This document shows, in pieces, positions 47,397 to 56,700 of a stretch of 64,000 nucleotides of DNA. The DNA is taken from contig CAMWSK010000002.1 in the NCBI GenBank assembly GCA_947176895.1, positions 108,617-172,616 of the forward strand. The letters are read 5' to 3'. The notes under the pieces are model-generated. The model searched no databases, had not been told where the DNA came from, and worked only from the letters and a program-made list of their open reading frames with translations. Made by a program: the position numbers and the translations under genes. Numbering within the stretch: position 1 is the first letter of the stretch; each line of letters begins with the position of its first letter. Source of the DNA: an uncultured Prevotellaceae bacterium. Lineage in GTDB: Bacteria > Bacteroidota > Bacteroidia > Bacteroidales > Bacteroidaceae.

Positions 47397-49829
47397 ATGA
47401 TGAAAACGAAGCCTTCTGTTTCTGTATGTATGCCGATGTACAACGCATCCCCTTACTTGAGGGAATGTGTAGACAGCATACTTTCACAATCGTTCGAGGA
47501 TTTCGAGTTGTTGATTGTGGATGATGGCTCTACGGATGACAGTGTGGAAATTGTCCGCTCTTATGGTGATGAAAGGATACGGCTTATTGAGAACAAGCAT
47601 GACTATATCGGAAGCCTGAACATCTTGCTTGACGAAGCACGTGGCAAGTATATCGCCCGAATGGATGCCGATGATGTGATGATGCCTGAGCGGCTACAGG
47701 CTCAATATGATTATATGGAGTGCCACCCATCTATCGACCTTGTCGCTTCAGGAATGAACTACATAGGGAATGGTGGGCGAACATTTGTGCCGCCTGTAAC
47801 AGACAGGTGTATAAACCCCAAAGACATGCTTGAAAGTTGCTGTATAGCCCATCCCACCGTTTTCGTAAGAACGGATGTCTTTAAGAAACATGATTTACGA
47901 TATCGGGAAGAGTATAAGTATGCGGAAGATTACAGGTTGTGGGCGGAGATGCTCATGTCGGGATTACGTTTGACAAATATCGAACGTCCGCTGATAAACT
48001 ATCGTGTCTCATGTAGCCAAATCAGCCATGTCAAAGGGGATGTCCAGGCTCGGGTCTCAGGCAAAATACAAAATGAGTTAGGGCAATGGATCTGGACAAC
48101 AGAAGAGTCTGTCATCAAGGAGTCATACGACTTTCCGATAAGTGGCAATAAACTGACATTGGTCATTCCTTTCTTGAATGAGGGGGAAGAAGTCGCCAAT
48201 ACCGTGAGAAGCGCAAGGGAACATGTGGGCGATGGTGTTGATATCATCGTTATAAATGATTGCTCAACGGATGGCTATAATTATCCGGAAGATTTAGAGG
48301 GCTTGAATGTGCTCTATGTCGAGAATCGAATCAGTATTGGCGCAGCTGCCTCAAAGGACAAGGGTGCCCGATTGTCCACCACTCCATACTTTATTCTTTT
48401 GGATGCCCATATGCGTTTCTATGACAGGCATTGGCTTGACCGGTATATCGAGGAGTTGGATAAGGATGATAACAGGATTTTGTGTTGTCAGACAAGATGG
48501 CTTGGTAAAAGGAATGGTGTGGTGGAAGAGGGCAATAAGGCAGATACGAGAGGTGCGTTCCTCCGGTTTGACGATGTCATATTAATGCCCGGAATCCATT
48601 GGGACAATTATGAACACAACGGATATCTCAGCGCTGACAAGATTCCCGCGGTCTTGGGAGCGACTTATGGAGCAAGTAAAAGATTCTGGAACAGAATAAA
48701 GGGCTTGCAAGGACTGATACATTATGGCTGCGAAGAAGCATATATGAGTATCAAGGCATACCTGTCCGGAGGCTGCTGCTCTTTTGTCCCGGATGTTTCT
48801 ATCGGACATATTTACCGTGAGGCTGCGCCGTATCAAATGTATTATGAAGACACGGTCTACAATAATTTCTGGATTATGCAGACCTTGTTCCCGACATCAC
48901 TGCGCTGCTACGCTACAAGTAAATGCCTCTGGCATTATCCTGATTTGACAAAAAAGCTGATGGAAAGAATGGCTGAAAAGGAGAAGCAAATACGAGAATT
49001 AAAATCGTATTATCAAAAGCAGCAAGAAAGGGATTTCTCATACATTCTGGATATTAACGACCAATTTGTCCCGGAAGAGGAAAAGGACGTGTTGGAGAAA
49101 GCTAAATTGCTTCCGGATATTTTACACTTTGTAGAATCGGATGGAAGTGGCGCAATTGGCATTTGGCAAGGGAATATGGGGAAAGTCATATTCTTGTGCA
49201 ATGCATTTAATGTTAGCAAAGAAAAAGCAATAGATGACCATGCCACAATTTTATTTGCCGGCATTGAAGACGCGATAAGGAATTGTTATTGCTGGAATTT
49301 CAAGGATGGTTTGTCCGGAATCGGATGGGGGTTGATTTATCTTTATACACACAACTACATAGACGATATAGAGGATTTGCTTGATTTTATTGACGAACGG
49401 ATAATGTGTGTCAATGTCAAGCGTATCCGTGATGATTCTTTTGACAATGGAATAGGAGGAATCCTTGCCTACGCGGTCGCACGCCTGGGATATTGCAAGC
49501 GCAATAAAGCCGACATTCCTTTTGATGACCTTTTTGTAACCGAATTAAAGGAACGGGCTCTGTTGGTGATAACGAAAAAGAATGTGCAGGATTATCGTTC
49601 ATATAGTTATGCCCGTCAATTGCAGGAGTATGCTCCTGATGATTCAAGTTGGGAAATTCTTCGCCCTGAGTTGTGGGAGATTTTTGAATTTCCTGACAGT
49701 ATCAACGAGAACAAGGCAAATTGGAGCATATCCATGCAGAACTGCTTAGGATATGGCTTATTTGTTCTTGAAAAAATGCGCAAGTTATTAAATATAAAAA
49801 ATATCAAACATGAAATTAAGTTATTATAA
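47397..49829 (+). CDS. Three-module enzyme: GT2 glycosyltransferase + polypeptide GalNAc-transferase-like GT + LanC-like C-terminal region
   Basis: Module 1: SVSVCMPMYNASPYLRECVDSILSQSFEDFELLIVDDGSTDDS...RMDADD. Module 2 from about residue 252: LTLVIPFLNEGEEV...VINDCSTDG...FILLDAHMRFYDRHWLD (DxH). Module 3 from about residue 636: DGLSGIGWGLIYL...DNGIGGILAYAVARLGYC. Confidence 0.8.
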   Translation: MMKTKPSVSVCMPMYNASPYLRECVDSILSQSFEDFELLIVDDGSTDDSVEIVRSYGDERIRLIENKHDYIGSLNILLDEARGKYIARMDADDVMMPERLQAQYDYMECHPSIDLVASGMNYIGNGGRTFVPPVTDRCINPKDMLESCCIAHPTVFVRTDVFKKHDLRYREEYKYAEDYRLWAEMLMSGLRLTNIERPLINYRVSCSQISHVKGDVQARVSGKIQNELGQWIWTTEESVIKESYDFPISGNKLTLVIPFLNEGEEVANTVRSAREHVGDGVDIIVINDCSTDGYNYPEDLEGLNVLYVENRISIGAAASKDKGARLSTTPYFILLDAHMRFYDRHWLDRYIEELDKDDNRILCCQTRWLGKRNGVVEEGNKADTRGAFLRFDDVILMPGIHWDNYEHNGYLSADKIPAVLGATYGASKRFWNRIKGLQGLIHYGCEEAYMSIKAYLSGGCCSFVPDVSIGHIYREAAPYQMYYEDTVYNNFWIMQTLFPTSLRCYATSKCLWHYPDLTKKLMERMAEKEKQIRELKSYYQKQQERDFSYILDINDQFVPEEEKDVLEKAKLLPDILHFVESDGSGAIGIWQGNMGKVIFLCNAFNVSKEKAIDDHATILFAGIEDAIRNCYCWNFKDGLSGIGWGLIYLYTHNYIDDIEDLLDFIDERIMCVNVKRIRDDSFDNGIGGILAYAVARLGYCKRNKADIPFDDLFVTELKERALLVITKKNVQDYRSYSYARQLQEYAPDDSSWEILRPELWEIFEFPDSINENKANWSISMQNCLGYGLFVLEKMRKLLNIKNIKHEIKLL

Positions 49830-51111
49830 CTACGAGGAGAATAACGGCGATAGTTACATTCTATATAATTGCAGGACTGACGAATTGCTGTTTCTTAATG
49901 AGGATTTGAAAAGGATTTGGCTGGATAATTCCACAAAACAATTAGAAAGAATAGAGGAAATATATCCGGACTTTTTTAAATATCTTCTTGACAAAGGATT
50001 TATCGTGAACGATTCTGTAGATGAACGAGCAGATTTTTTGTCTACACTTCAAGAAGAGGATATCAACGAGGATAGCTTCTCCATCATCGTCAACCCTACG
50101 CTGGATTGCAACATGAGATGCTGGTACTGCTATGAAAAACATTTGTCCGACTCTTACATGAATAAAGACATGATGGAGAGAATCCTAAAACTGGCAAAAA
50201 CCAAGATTTCTAATCCGAAGTTAAAGACTTTTTCCATATCCTTTTTTGGAGGAGAACCTTTATTGTCATTTGACGATTGTGTCTTTCCTCTTCTTCAGGA
50301 GGTGGATAGACTTTGTGCATGCGAGAAAAAGATGCTGGTCGTTTCATTTACTTCCAATGCGTTTTTGCTGAATGATGACATGGTATCTAAGTTGAATTCT
50401 CTCCGATTGGCTCGACCTGTTGATTGGCAAATAACCATAGACGGTGGACGTGCTTTACATAACAAAACCAGACATACAGTTGACAAACAGGATACATATG
50501 ACACAATCGTAAATAACATTCTTCGCATTCTTGCAGCAGACATGAGTGTGACGGTCCGATTCAATTACCGGAACAAATCTGTTATGTCGTTTCTGGACGT
50601 GGTTGATTCATTCAGGGAGTATGCCAAAGTCTATGAAGGGAAACTGGCCTTTTGTTTCCAACAGATTTGGCAAGATGCCACGCAATGTGGCAATGCCCGG
50701 ATGTACGAAGAAACATTGGACGAAGTGAAAAAATCTTTTGAAGGTGCAGGGCTTCGCGTGGTAGGAAATACCGAAAGTCCCACACGCTGCTATGCTGACA
50801 AGACAAATAGTATTGTCATTAATTTTGACGGGAATGTCTTTAAGTGTACAGCGAGGGATTTCAAAGAGGAAAATGCAGAAGGCGTATTAGATACGGATGG
50901 GGTTGTACATTATAATGCAAAATTTCATGATAGAATGAAGGCTAAATATGCCAATAGAATTTGCCTTTCTTGTATCATTTATCCGTTGTGTTTTGGAGGA
51001 TGCACTCAAAAGCTGTTGTACAACAGGGATAAGTGTTCCCGAGAACTTGATAAAGAGGGGGTCACTGAATTTATTAGACAAAGAATCTTGCTTCTGGCAA
51101 GACATATATAA
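49810..51111 (+). CDS. Radical SAM/SPASM peptide maturase
   Basis: IVNPTLDCNMRCWYCYEKHL (CxxxCxxC), FFGGEPLLSF, C-terminal Cys cluster CLSCIIYPLCFGGCTQ; overlaps preceding gene by 20 bp. Confidence 0.9.
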   Translation: MKLSYYNYEENNGDSYILYNCRTDELLFLNEDLKRIWLDNSTKQLERIEEIYPDFFKYLLDKGFIVNDSVDERADFLSTLQEEDINEDSFSIIVNPTLDCNMRCWYCYEKHLSDSYMNKDMMERILKLAKTKISNPKLKTFSISFFGGEPLLSFDDCVFPLLQEVDRLCACEKKMLVVSFTSNAFLLNDDMVSKLNSLRLARPVDWQITIDGGRALHNKTRHTVDKQDTYDTIVNNILRILAADMSVTVRFNYRNKSVMSFLDVVDSFREYAKVYEGKLAFCFQQIWQDATQCGNARMYEETLDEVKKSFEGAGLRVVGNTESPTRCYADKTNSIVINFDGNVFKCTARDFKEENAEGVLDTDGVVHYNAKFHDRMKAKYANRICLSCIIYPLCFGGCTQKLLYNRDKCSRELDKEGVTEFIRQRILLLARHI

Positions 51112-51135
51112 TTATTAATTCAAAAATTTTCAACA

Positions 51136-51396
51136 ATGAAAAGAACCTTAAAACATGGAACTCATTTGGTTGAGTTGAAGCGAGAAATTCCGGAAATGCG
51201 CATTTCGCAAGCCGAAAAACTTACAGGAGGTTTTTTAGGTATTTCCGTACATGCTCAAGGAGCAGGTGTATCCAATATTAATATCTTTTTCTGTAAGTGC
51301 ACAAATGATATTAATTGTGGAGATTGTGACAGTACGCCGACTGCCACCCCTACTTCTACAAAAAGGCGTAGTGTGGGTGTTGCGTTAGGATTCTAA
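51136..51396 (+). CDS. RiPP precursor peptide with double-glycine leader
   Basis: MKRTLKHGTHLVELKREIPEMRISQAEKLTGG / FLGISVHAQGAGVSNINIFFCKCTNDINCGDCDSTPTATPTSTKRRSVGVALGF; immediately 3' of a rSAM maturase. Confidence 0.8.
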   Translation: MKRTLKHGTHLVELKREIPEMRISQAEKLTGGFLGISVHAQGAGVSNINIFFCKCTNDINCGDCDSTPTATPTSTKRRSVGVALGF

Positions 51397-51407
51397 TATA
51401 ATCCTGT

Positions 51408-51457
51408 AATATAGTTGTTACCGATATACTTATGCGGTATGTGGTAACAACTATATT
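51408..51457. terminator. 15-bp perfect hairpin downstream of the precursor gene
   Basis: AATATAGTTGTTACC (51408-51422) / GGTAACAACTATATT (51443-51457), inner ATAC/GTAT stem; no T tract. Confidence 0.7.
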
Positions 51458-51458
51458 C

Positions 51459-51480
51459 AGAGAGAGAGAGAGAGAGAGAG
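51459..51480. repeat. (AG)11 dinucleotide microsatellite
   Basis: Uninterrupted AG x 11 between the hairpin and the outer-membrane protein gene. Confidence 0.95.
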
Positions 51481-51575
51481 AACATGTGCCTCTCAGCAAA
51501 GCAAAAGTGGCAGTTCGGTAAACTCAGATACAGAAATTATTGTCGGGCACGAAGAAATCTAAACTTGTTTCCAAA

Positions 51576-54509
51576 ATGAAAAAACATATTATCTTTTACG
51601 TACTTCTATTCTTGGCCGTGTATGCTCATGCTCAGGAAAAGCCGTTACTTACCACAGATGACTTGATGAAGAAGGAGTATCACATTCTCTATGGTCAGGT
51701 ATTGGATAATGTGACGCGCAAGCCGCTGATTGACGTAAAAACGCAGTTGCTCACAAAGGATAGTGTCTTGGTATTCGAGTGGACAATCAATAATGAAAAC
51801 GGGGTGGCCGATTTGCGCCCCGTATATTTAGTACCCATACCGGAGGCCGGAGAATATATCTTACGGTTAAGCAGGGATAAGTATGAAACCGCCACCATCC
51901 CCTACAAAATCGACAGGCTGAGAAAAAGTGAGAAGGCCATATTGCACAATCCTGTCACAATGAAGCGTGCACCCCGCGAAGTAATCATGAACGAGGTTGT
52001 CATAAAAGCCACAAAGGTCAAGTTTTATGTTCGTGGAGATACATTAGTATATAATGCAGATGCTTTCCAACTGGAGGAGGGCTCCATGCTTGATGCTTTG
52101 ATACGACAATTGCCGGGAACAGAGTTAAAAGACGACGGACGCATCTTCGTGAACGGGAAACAGGTGGAAAGTCTTCTGCTGAACGGCGAGGACTTTTTCA
52201 AGAAAGACAGAACCATCATGTTGGAGAACCTGCCTACTTATATGGTTAACAAGGTGCAGGTGTATGAAAAGGAAGGGCAGACCAGCCAATTGTTGGGGAA
52301 GAAGATTGGCGACCAACAACTGGTGATGGACGTGCGACTAAAGAAGCAATACGAGATTGGCTGGATGGGCAATGTGGAGGCTGCGGGTGGAACCCACGAA
52401 CGTTACTTGGCACGCCTTTTCGCCTTGCGTTTCACTGCCCACTCCCGTCTGTCAGCCTTTGCCAACGTCAACAATTTAAACGACAGACAGCGCCCCGGAC
52501 AAAACAGCGAATGGATGCCCGCCATAGAAAACGGGATGAGAACCATACAAAATGGTGGAATAGACTATCTTATCAATGACCGTATGCACAGGTTCAAAAT
52601 AGAGGGAGAAGCCACCGTAAACCATACAGATACAAGGACAAGGGAATTGACCGCCAGTCAAACTTTCCTGCAAGGCGGTGACTTGTATGGGCGTATACGC
52701 AATACAAGCAATGCACACGACCTTAATTTCAATACCAATCACCACTGGACTTTCAACAGTAAATGGATAAATGTCACGTTGAACCCCGACCTTCACTATT
52801 CTTCCAACAGTGGCAGCAGCCTTATCCGTTCTGTTCAGGCAGGCAGGGATAATCTGTCGGATGGATCCTTGGATACACTCTTTGCTTCGGATGTGTCCCC
52901 CGCCAAACTGGCCAATATCATCAACCGTGTGTCCGATGAATCCAAAAACGACGGCTACTACCTGTCTACCGGTATGAAAGTACAAGCTGCCATAAAGGTG
53001 CCGCACACGAATGACAACATCTTGCTGGAGGCACACGGCAATTACATTGACACCAAGCACGACAACTTTGCCCACAAACTGTATGACTATCCCCAAGGTG
53101 GTGCTCCGGCAGATTTGAGAAATGAGTACGGGAGGAATGACTATCGCAGTTATTCTGCTACGGCCAAGGCCACATACTATTATTGGGGCGTGGGGCGTAA
53201 CTGGCTCATCAAGCCCTCATATGAATACACGACGGACCATACCCGTCAGAACAATGGACTGTACCGTCTTGATTATCTGATGCAGGACATCAGCGATTGG
53301 CCCGAACTGGGTGTGTTGCCGTCTGTGACAGATTGGATGAAACAGACCTACGACCCGGAACACAGCAAGTATGCCACCCAACAGAACGATTATCATGTGG
53401 TGACATTGAACATACATAAGAACGAGTATAAGAACAATAAGTGGACTCTTGATTTCAACCTTCCCCTCAGCATAGACCGCAGCCAATTGGATTACAACCG
53501 GCCGGCCCTGGTCGATACGACGATTACTAAACATTACGTATTTTTTCGTCCCTCACTATGGGCACGTAAAAGATGGGTCAACAAGTCGGAGGATGGCCGG
53601 GTGCAATCTTACCACGAATTGGGAACAAGTTATCATCTCTCCATGACACCTGCATCCATAGGTTATTTTGTGGACGTGCGCACAAATGACAATCCGCTGA
53701 AAGTGTATATTGGCAACAATGATTTGCATGTGACACACAATCACCGTTGGGAGGTAAATTATATGTGGAACAGTCCGGAAACGCAACGCATGGTGTCTTC
53801 CGTCGTTTCTTACCAACTGTCGCGCAATGACATAGCCATGGGATACACCTACGACAGGCAGACCGGCATCTATACCTATCGTCCCGAAAACGTGAATGGC
53901 AATAATGTCATCTTGGGCCATGTCACTTTCTCCACGCCGTTGGACAAGCGTAAACGCCTGAAGCTGGAACTGAATACCGATGCATCTTACCGACATAGTA
54001 TTGACCTCAGCAGCGACTCTCCTGACCAGCCCCTGCAGAAAAGCGTTGTCAACACCACCAACTTGACACAGGGCTTGCGTATAAATTATTCCATAGGTTC
54101 CGTTCACTTGGGGGGAAAGAGCTCGGTGACATATACGCACCAGACTTCGCCCAGAACCGGTTTCATTCCCACGACTGCAGCATCGTACCACTATGGTGTC
54201 AATTGCTCGGCGGATATTCCCATGGGATGGCAAATCTCCACGGACGCAACCATGTACAGTCGCAGGGGATATGCTGATGAATCCTTTAATACAGACAACT
54301 TCGTGTGGAATATACGTGTGGCAAAGAAGTTAATGAAGGGCAGGCTAATCCTTATGCTTGACGGATTTGACATTCTGAACAACATCTCCAACGTACGCCA
54401 AACCGTGAACGCCCAAGGACGCACAGAAACCTGGTATATGTCTATTCCGCGTTATGCCATGCTGCATGTCGTATACAGAATCAGCAAATCGCCCAAAAAG
54501 AAATCATGA
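51576..54509 (+). CDS. Outer membrane beta-barrel protein (TonB-receptor-like, carboxypeptidase-regulatory-like N-terminus)
   Basis: MKKHIIFYVLLFLAVYAHAQ signal; YGQVLDNVTRKPLIDVKTQLL; NEVVIKATKVKFYVRGDTLVYNADAFQLEEGSMLDALIRQLPG; barrel-like C-terminus. ATG 51576 preferred over 51540. Confidence 0.85.
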   Translation: MKKHIIFYVLLFLAVYAHAQEKPLLTTDDLMKKEYHILYGQVLDNVTRKPLIDVKTQLLTKDSVLVFEWTINNENGVADLRPVYLVPIPEAGEYILRLSRDKYETATIPYKIDRLRKSEKAILHNPVTMKRAPREVIMNEVVIKATKVKFYVRGDTLVYNADAFQLEEGSMLDALIRQLPGTELKDDGRIFVNGKQVESLLLNGEDFFKKDRTIMLENLPTYMVNKVQVYEKEGQTSQLLGKKIGDQQLVMDVRLKKQYEIGWMGNVEAAGGTHERYLARLFALRFTAHSRLSAFANVNNLNDRQRPGQNSEWMPAIENGMRTIQNGGIDYLINDRMHRFKIEGEATVNHTDTRTRELTASQTFLQGGDLYGRIRNTSNAHDLNFNTNHHWTFNSKWINVTLNPDLHYSSNSGSSLIRSVQAGRDNLSDGSLDTLFASDVSPAKLANIINRVSDESKNDGYYLSTGMKVQAAIKVPHTNDNILLEAHGNYIDTKHDNFAHKLYDYPQGGAPADLRNEYGRNDYRSYSATAKATYYYWGVGRNWLIKPSYEYTTDHTRQNNGLYRLDYLMQDISDWPELGVLPSVTDWMKQTYDPEHSKYATQQNDYHVVTLNIHKNEYKNNKWTLDFNLPLSIDRSQLDYNRPALVDTTITKHYVFFRPSLWARKRWVNKSEDGRVQSYHELGTSYHLSMTPASIGYFVDVRTNDNPLKVYIGNNDLHVTHNHRWEVNYMWNSPETQRMVSSVVSYQLSRNDIAMGYTYDRQTGIYTYRPENVNGNNVILGHVTFSTPLDKRKRLKLELNTDASYRHSIDLSSDSPDQPLQKSVVNTTNLTQGLRINYSIGSVHLGGKSSVTYTHQTSPRTGFIPTTAASYHYGVNCSADIPMGWQISTDATMYSRRGYADESFNTDNFVWNIRVAKKLMKGRLILMLDGFDILNNISNVRQTVNAQGRTETWYMSIPRYAMLHVVYRISKSPKKKS

Positions 54510-56686
54510 AATTCACCCGGCAATTCGACCAGATGGACTGCGGGCCGGCCTGTATCCGCATGGTGGCCTCGGCCTACGGAAAGGATTATCCGCTGTCTTA
54601 CCTGCGCTCCCTTTCGTATCTTACCCGTGAGGGGGTGAGCGTGGCGGGCATCCGCCATGCGCTCGGGGAAATCGGCATGGAGAGCGCCACGTTTGAGATG
54701 ACCCCGGAACAGCTGCGCGAGAAGTGCCCCCTGCCCGCCATCCTGCATTGGGAACAGAACCATTTTGTGGTCCTCTATAAGGTAAGGCAAAACCGGTGGA
54801 CCGGAAAGTGGAGCTACCACATTGCCAATCCCGCCTATGGCAAGCATGGTTTCACGGAAGAGTCCTTCTGCGGTTACTGGCTGAATGGCGACAAGGGGGT
54901 CGTGGTGGCCATAGAGCCCAAGGAGGAGTTTTTCGAGAAGAGGCCCGTCAAGGAAAAACACAGCCTTTTGCGCTTCGCCCGCAAATATGTGTGGCCCTAC
55001 CGGTGGGAACTCTCGCAATCGGCCCTGGGCATGCTGTTTGGCATGCTGCTGTCGCTCGTCACCCCCTTCCTTACCCAGGCCATGGTGGACGACGGCATCG
55101 GCATGCGGGACATGGGCCTTATCCTGGACATCCTGTTCGCCCAGGTGTTTCTCTTTGTCGGCACCTTCCTCATGGGGCTTGTCAGCAGCCATGTGAGCCT
55201 GTACATGAGCACGCGCATCAACATCCACGTGCTCAGCGACTACCTGACCAAACTGCTGAAACTGCCGATGACCTTCTTTGACACGAAAAGCGTGGGAGAC
55301 TACCAGCAGCGTCTGGGTGACCACGGACGTCTGCAGGGCTTTGTCACCTACAGCACCCTGCAGACCTTCTTCTCCATCATTTCCGCTCCGTTCTATCTGG
55401 CCATTATCGGGTGGTACAGCCCGGTCATCTTGGGGGCGTATCTGTTGCTGACAGGCTTGAGCACGGCATGGATGACCTATTTCTTCCGCCGGCGCAAGGC
55501 CATGGATTATGAGCAGTTCAAGATCAATGCGGAGAACCAGAACAAACAATATGAGCTGATGTCCGGCATCACGGACATAAAGCTCAATGCCTATGACGAC
55601 TATAAGATGGAGGAATGGCGTGCCTTGCAGGAACGCAGCTACAGGATGAACGTGAAGATGCTGAAGCTGGGACAGATACAGGACACCGGCTTCACCGTGA
55701 TAGGGCAATTGCGTAACATCTTCATCACCTGCTGGATCGCCGCCGAGGTGGTGAACGGGAATCTGACCCTGGGTATGATGATGAGCATCTCTGCCATCAT
55801 CGGACTGGTGAACGGCCCTCTCTCGCAGCTCATCGGCTTCCTGCAACAGTTCCAGGACGCCAAGATCAGCCTGGAACGTTCCGAGGAGGTGCACCTTTGC
55901 GCCAACGAGGATTCCCCTTTGCAAAGTGAGGTGCCCACGGATGCGCCGCTGGACATAGAGGTGCGCGACCTGACCTTCTCCTATGCCGGCAGCATCGGGA
56001 AGCCGGCCTTGGAGAGGGTGTCGTTCACCATACCGGCGGGAAGGATGACGGCCATCGTGGGCGAAAGCGGAAGCGGCAAGACGACGCTGATGAAGCTGCT
56101 TCTGAAATTTTACGAGCCTACCGCCGGAGGCATCTTCCTTGGCGGAAGGCCCTTGGCAGGCTATTCCGCCAAATCAATGCGCCAGGCCTCCGGAATCGTC
56201 ATGCAGGACAACTTCATCTTTTCCGACACCATCCGGCGCAACGTGGTCTTGGGGGAGGATGATGATGACAACCGCCTGGGAAAGGCCTTGTCGATAGCCT
56301 GCCTGGACGGTTTCATCGGGCGGCAGCCCTTGGGGGTGAACACGAAGATAGGTGCCGAAGGCATGGGGGTGAGCGGGGGAGAAAAACAGCGTATAATGAT
56401 TGCGCGTGCCGCCTATAAGCGTCCGGTGTACCTTATGCTGGACGAGGCCACCTCGTCACTCGATGCCGAGAACGAGAGGAGAATCACGGACAACATCGCC
56501 CGCACCTTCGAGAACCGCACCCGCATCATCATTGCCCACCGGCTTTCGACCGTGCGCAACGCCGACCGGATAATCGTGTTGCGACACGGACGGGTGGTGG
56601 AGCAAGGCACACATGCCGAATTGACGGACGCCCGGGGATATTATTATCAACTTATCCACAACCAGCTGGAGCTTGCAGCCGACTAA
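54506..56686 (+). CDS. Peptidase-containing ABC transporter (C39 peptidase; bacteriocin-type exporter)
   Basis: FDQMDCGPACIRMVASAYGKDY...LPAILHWEQNHFVVLYKV C39 domain, TM domain, ABC (VGESGSGKTTLMKLLLKFYEPTAGGI, VSGGEKQRIMIARA). ATGA overlap with upstream gene. Confidence 0.95.
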   Translation: MKFTRQFDQMDCGPACIRMVASAYGKDYPLSYLRSLSYLTREGVSVAGIRHALGEIGMESATFEMTPEQLREKCPLPAILHWEQNHFVVLYKVRQNRWTGKWSYHIANPAYGKHGFTEESFCGYWLNGDKGVVVAIEPKEEFFEKRPVKEKHSLLRFARKYVWPYRWELSQSALGMLFGMLLSLVTPFLTQAMVDDGIGMRDMGLILDILFAQVFLFVGTFLMGLVSSHVSLYMSTRINIHVLSDYLTKLLKLPMTFFDTKSVGDYQQRLGDHGRLQGFVTYSTLQTFFSIISAPFYLAIIGWYSPVILGAYLLLTGLSTAWMTYFFRRRKAMDYEQFKINAENQNKQYELMSGITDIKLNAYDDYKMEEWRALQERSYRMNVKMLKLGQIQDTGFTVIGQLRNIFITCWIAAEVVNGNLTLGMMMSISAIIGLVNGPLSQLIGFLQQFQDAKISLERSEEVHLCANEDSPLQSEVPTDAPLDIEVRDLTFSYAGSIGKPALERVSFTIPAGRMTAIVGESGSGKTTLMKLLLKFYEPTAGGIFLGGRPLAGYSAKSMRQASGIVMQDNFIFSDTIRRNVVLGEDDDDNRLGKALSIACLDGFIGRQPLGVNTKIGAEGMGVSGGEKQRIMIARAAYKRPVYLMLDEATSSLDAENERRITDNIARTFENRTRIIIAHRLSTVRNADRIIVLRHGRVVEQGTHAELTDARGYYYQLIHNQLELAAD

Positions 56687-56700
56687 ACCTGTATCTTAAT

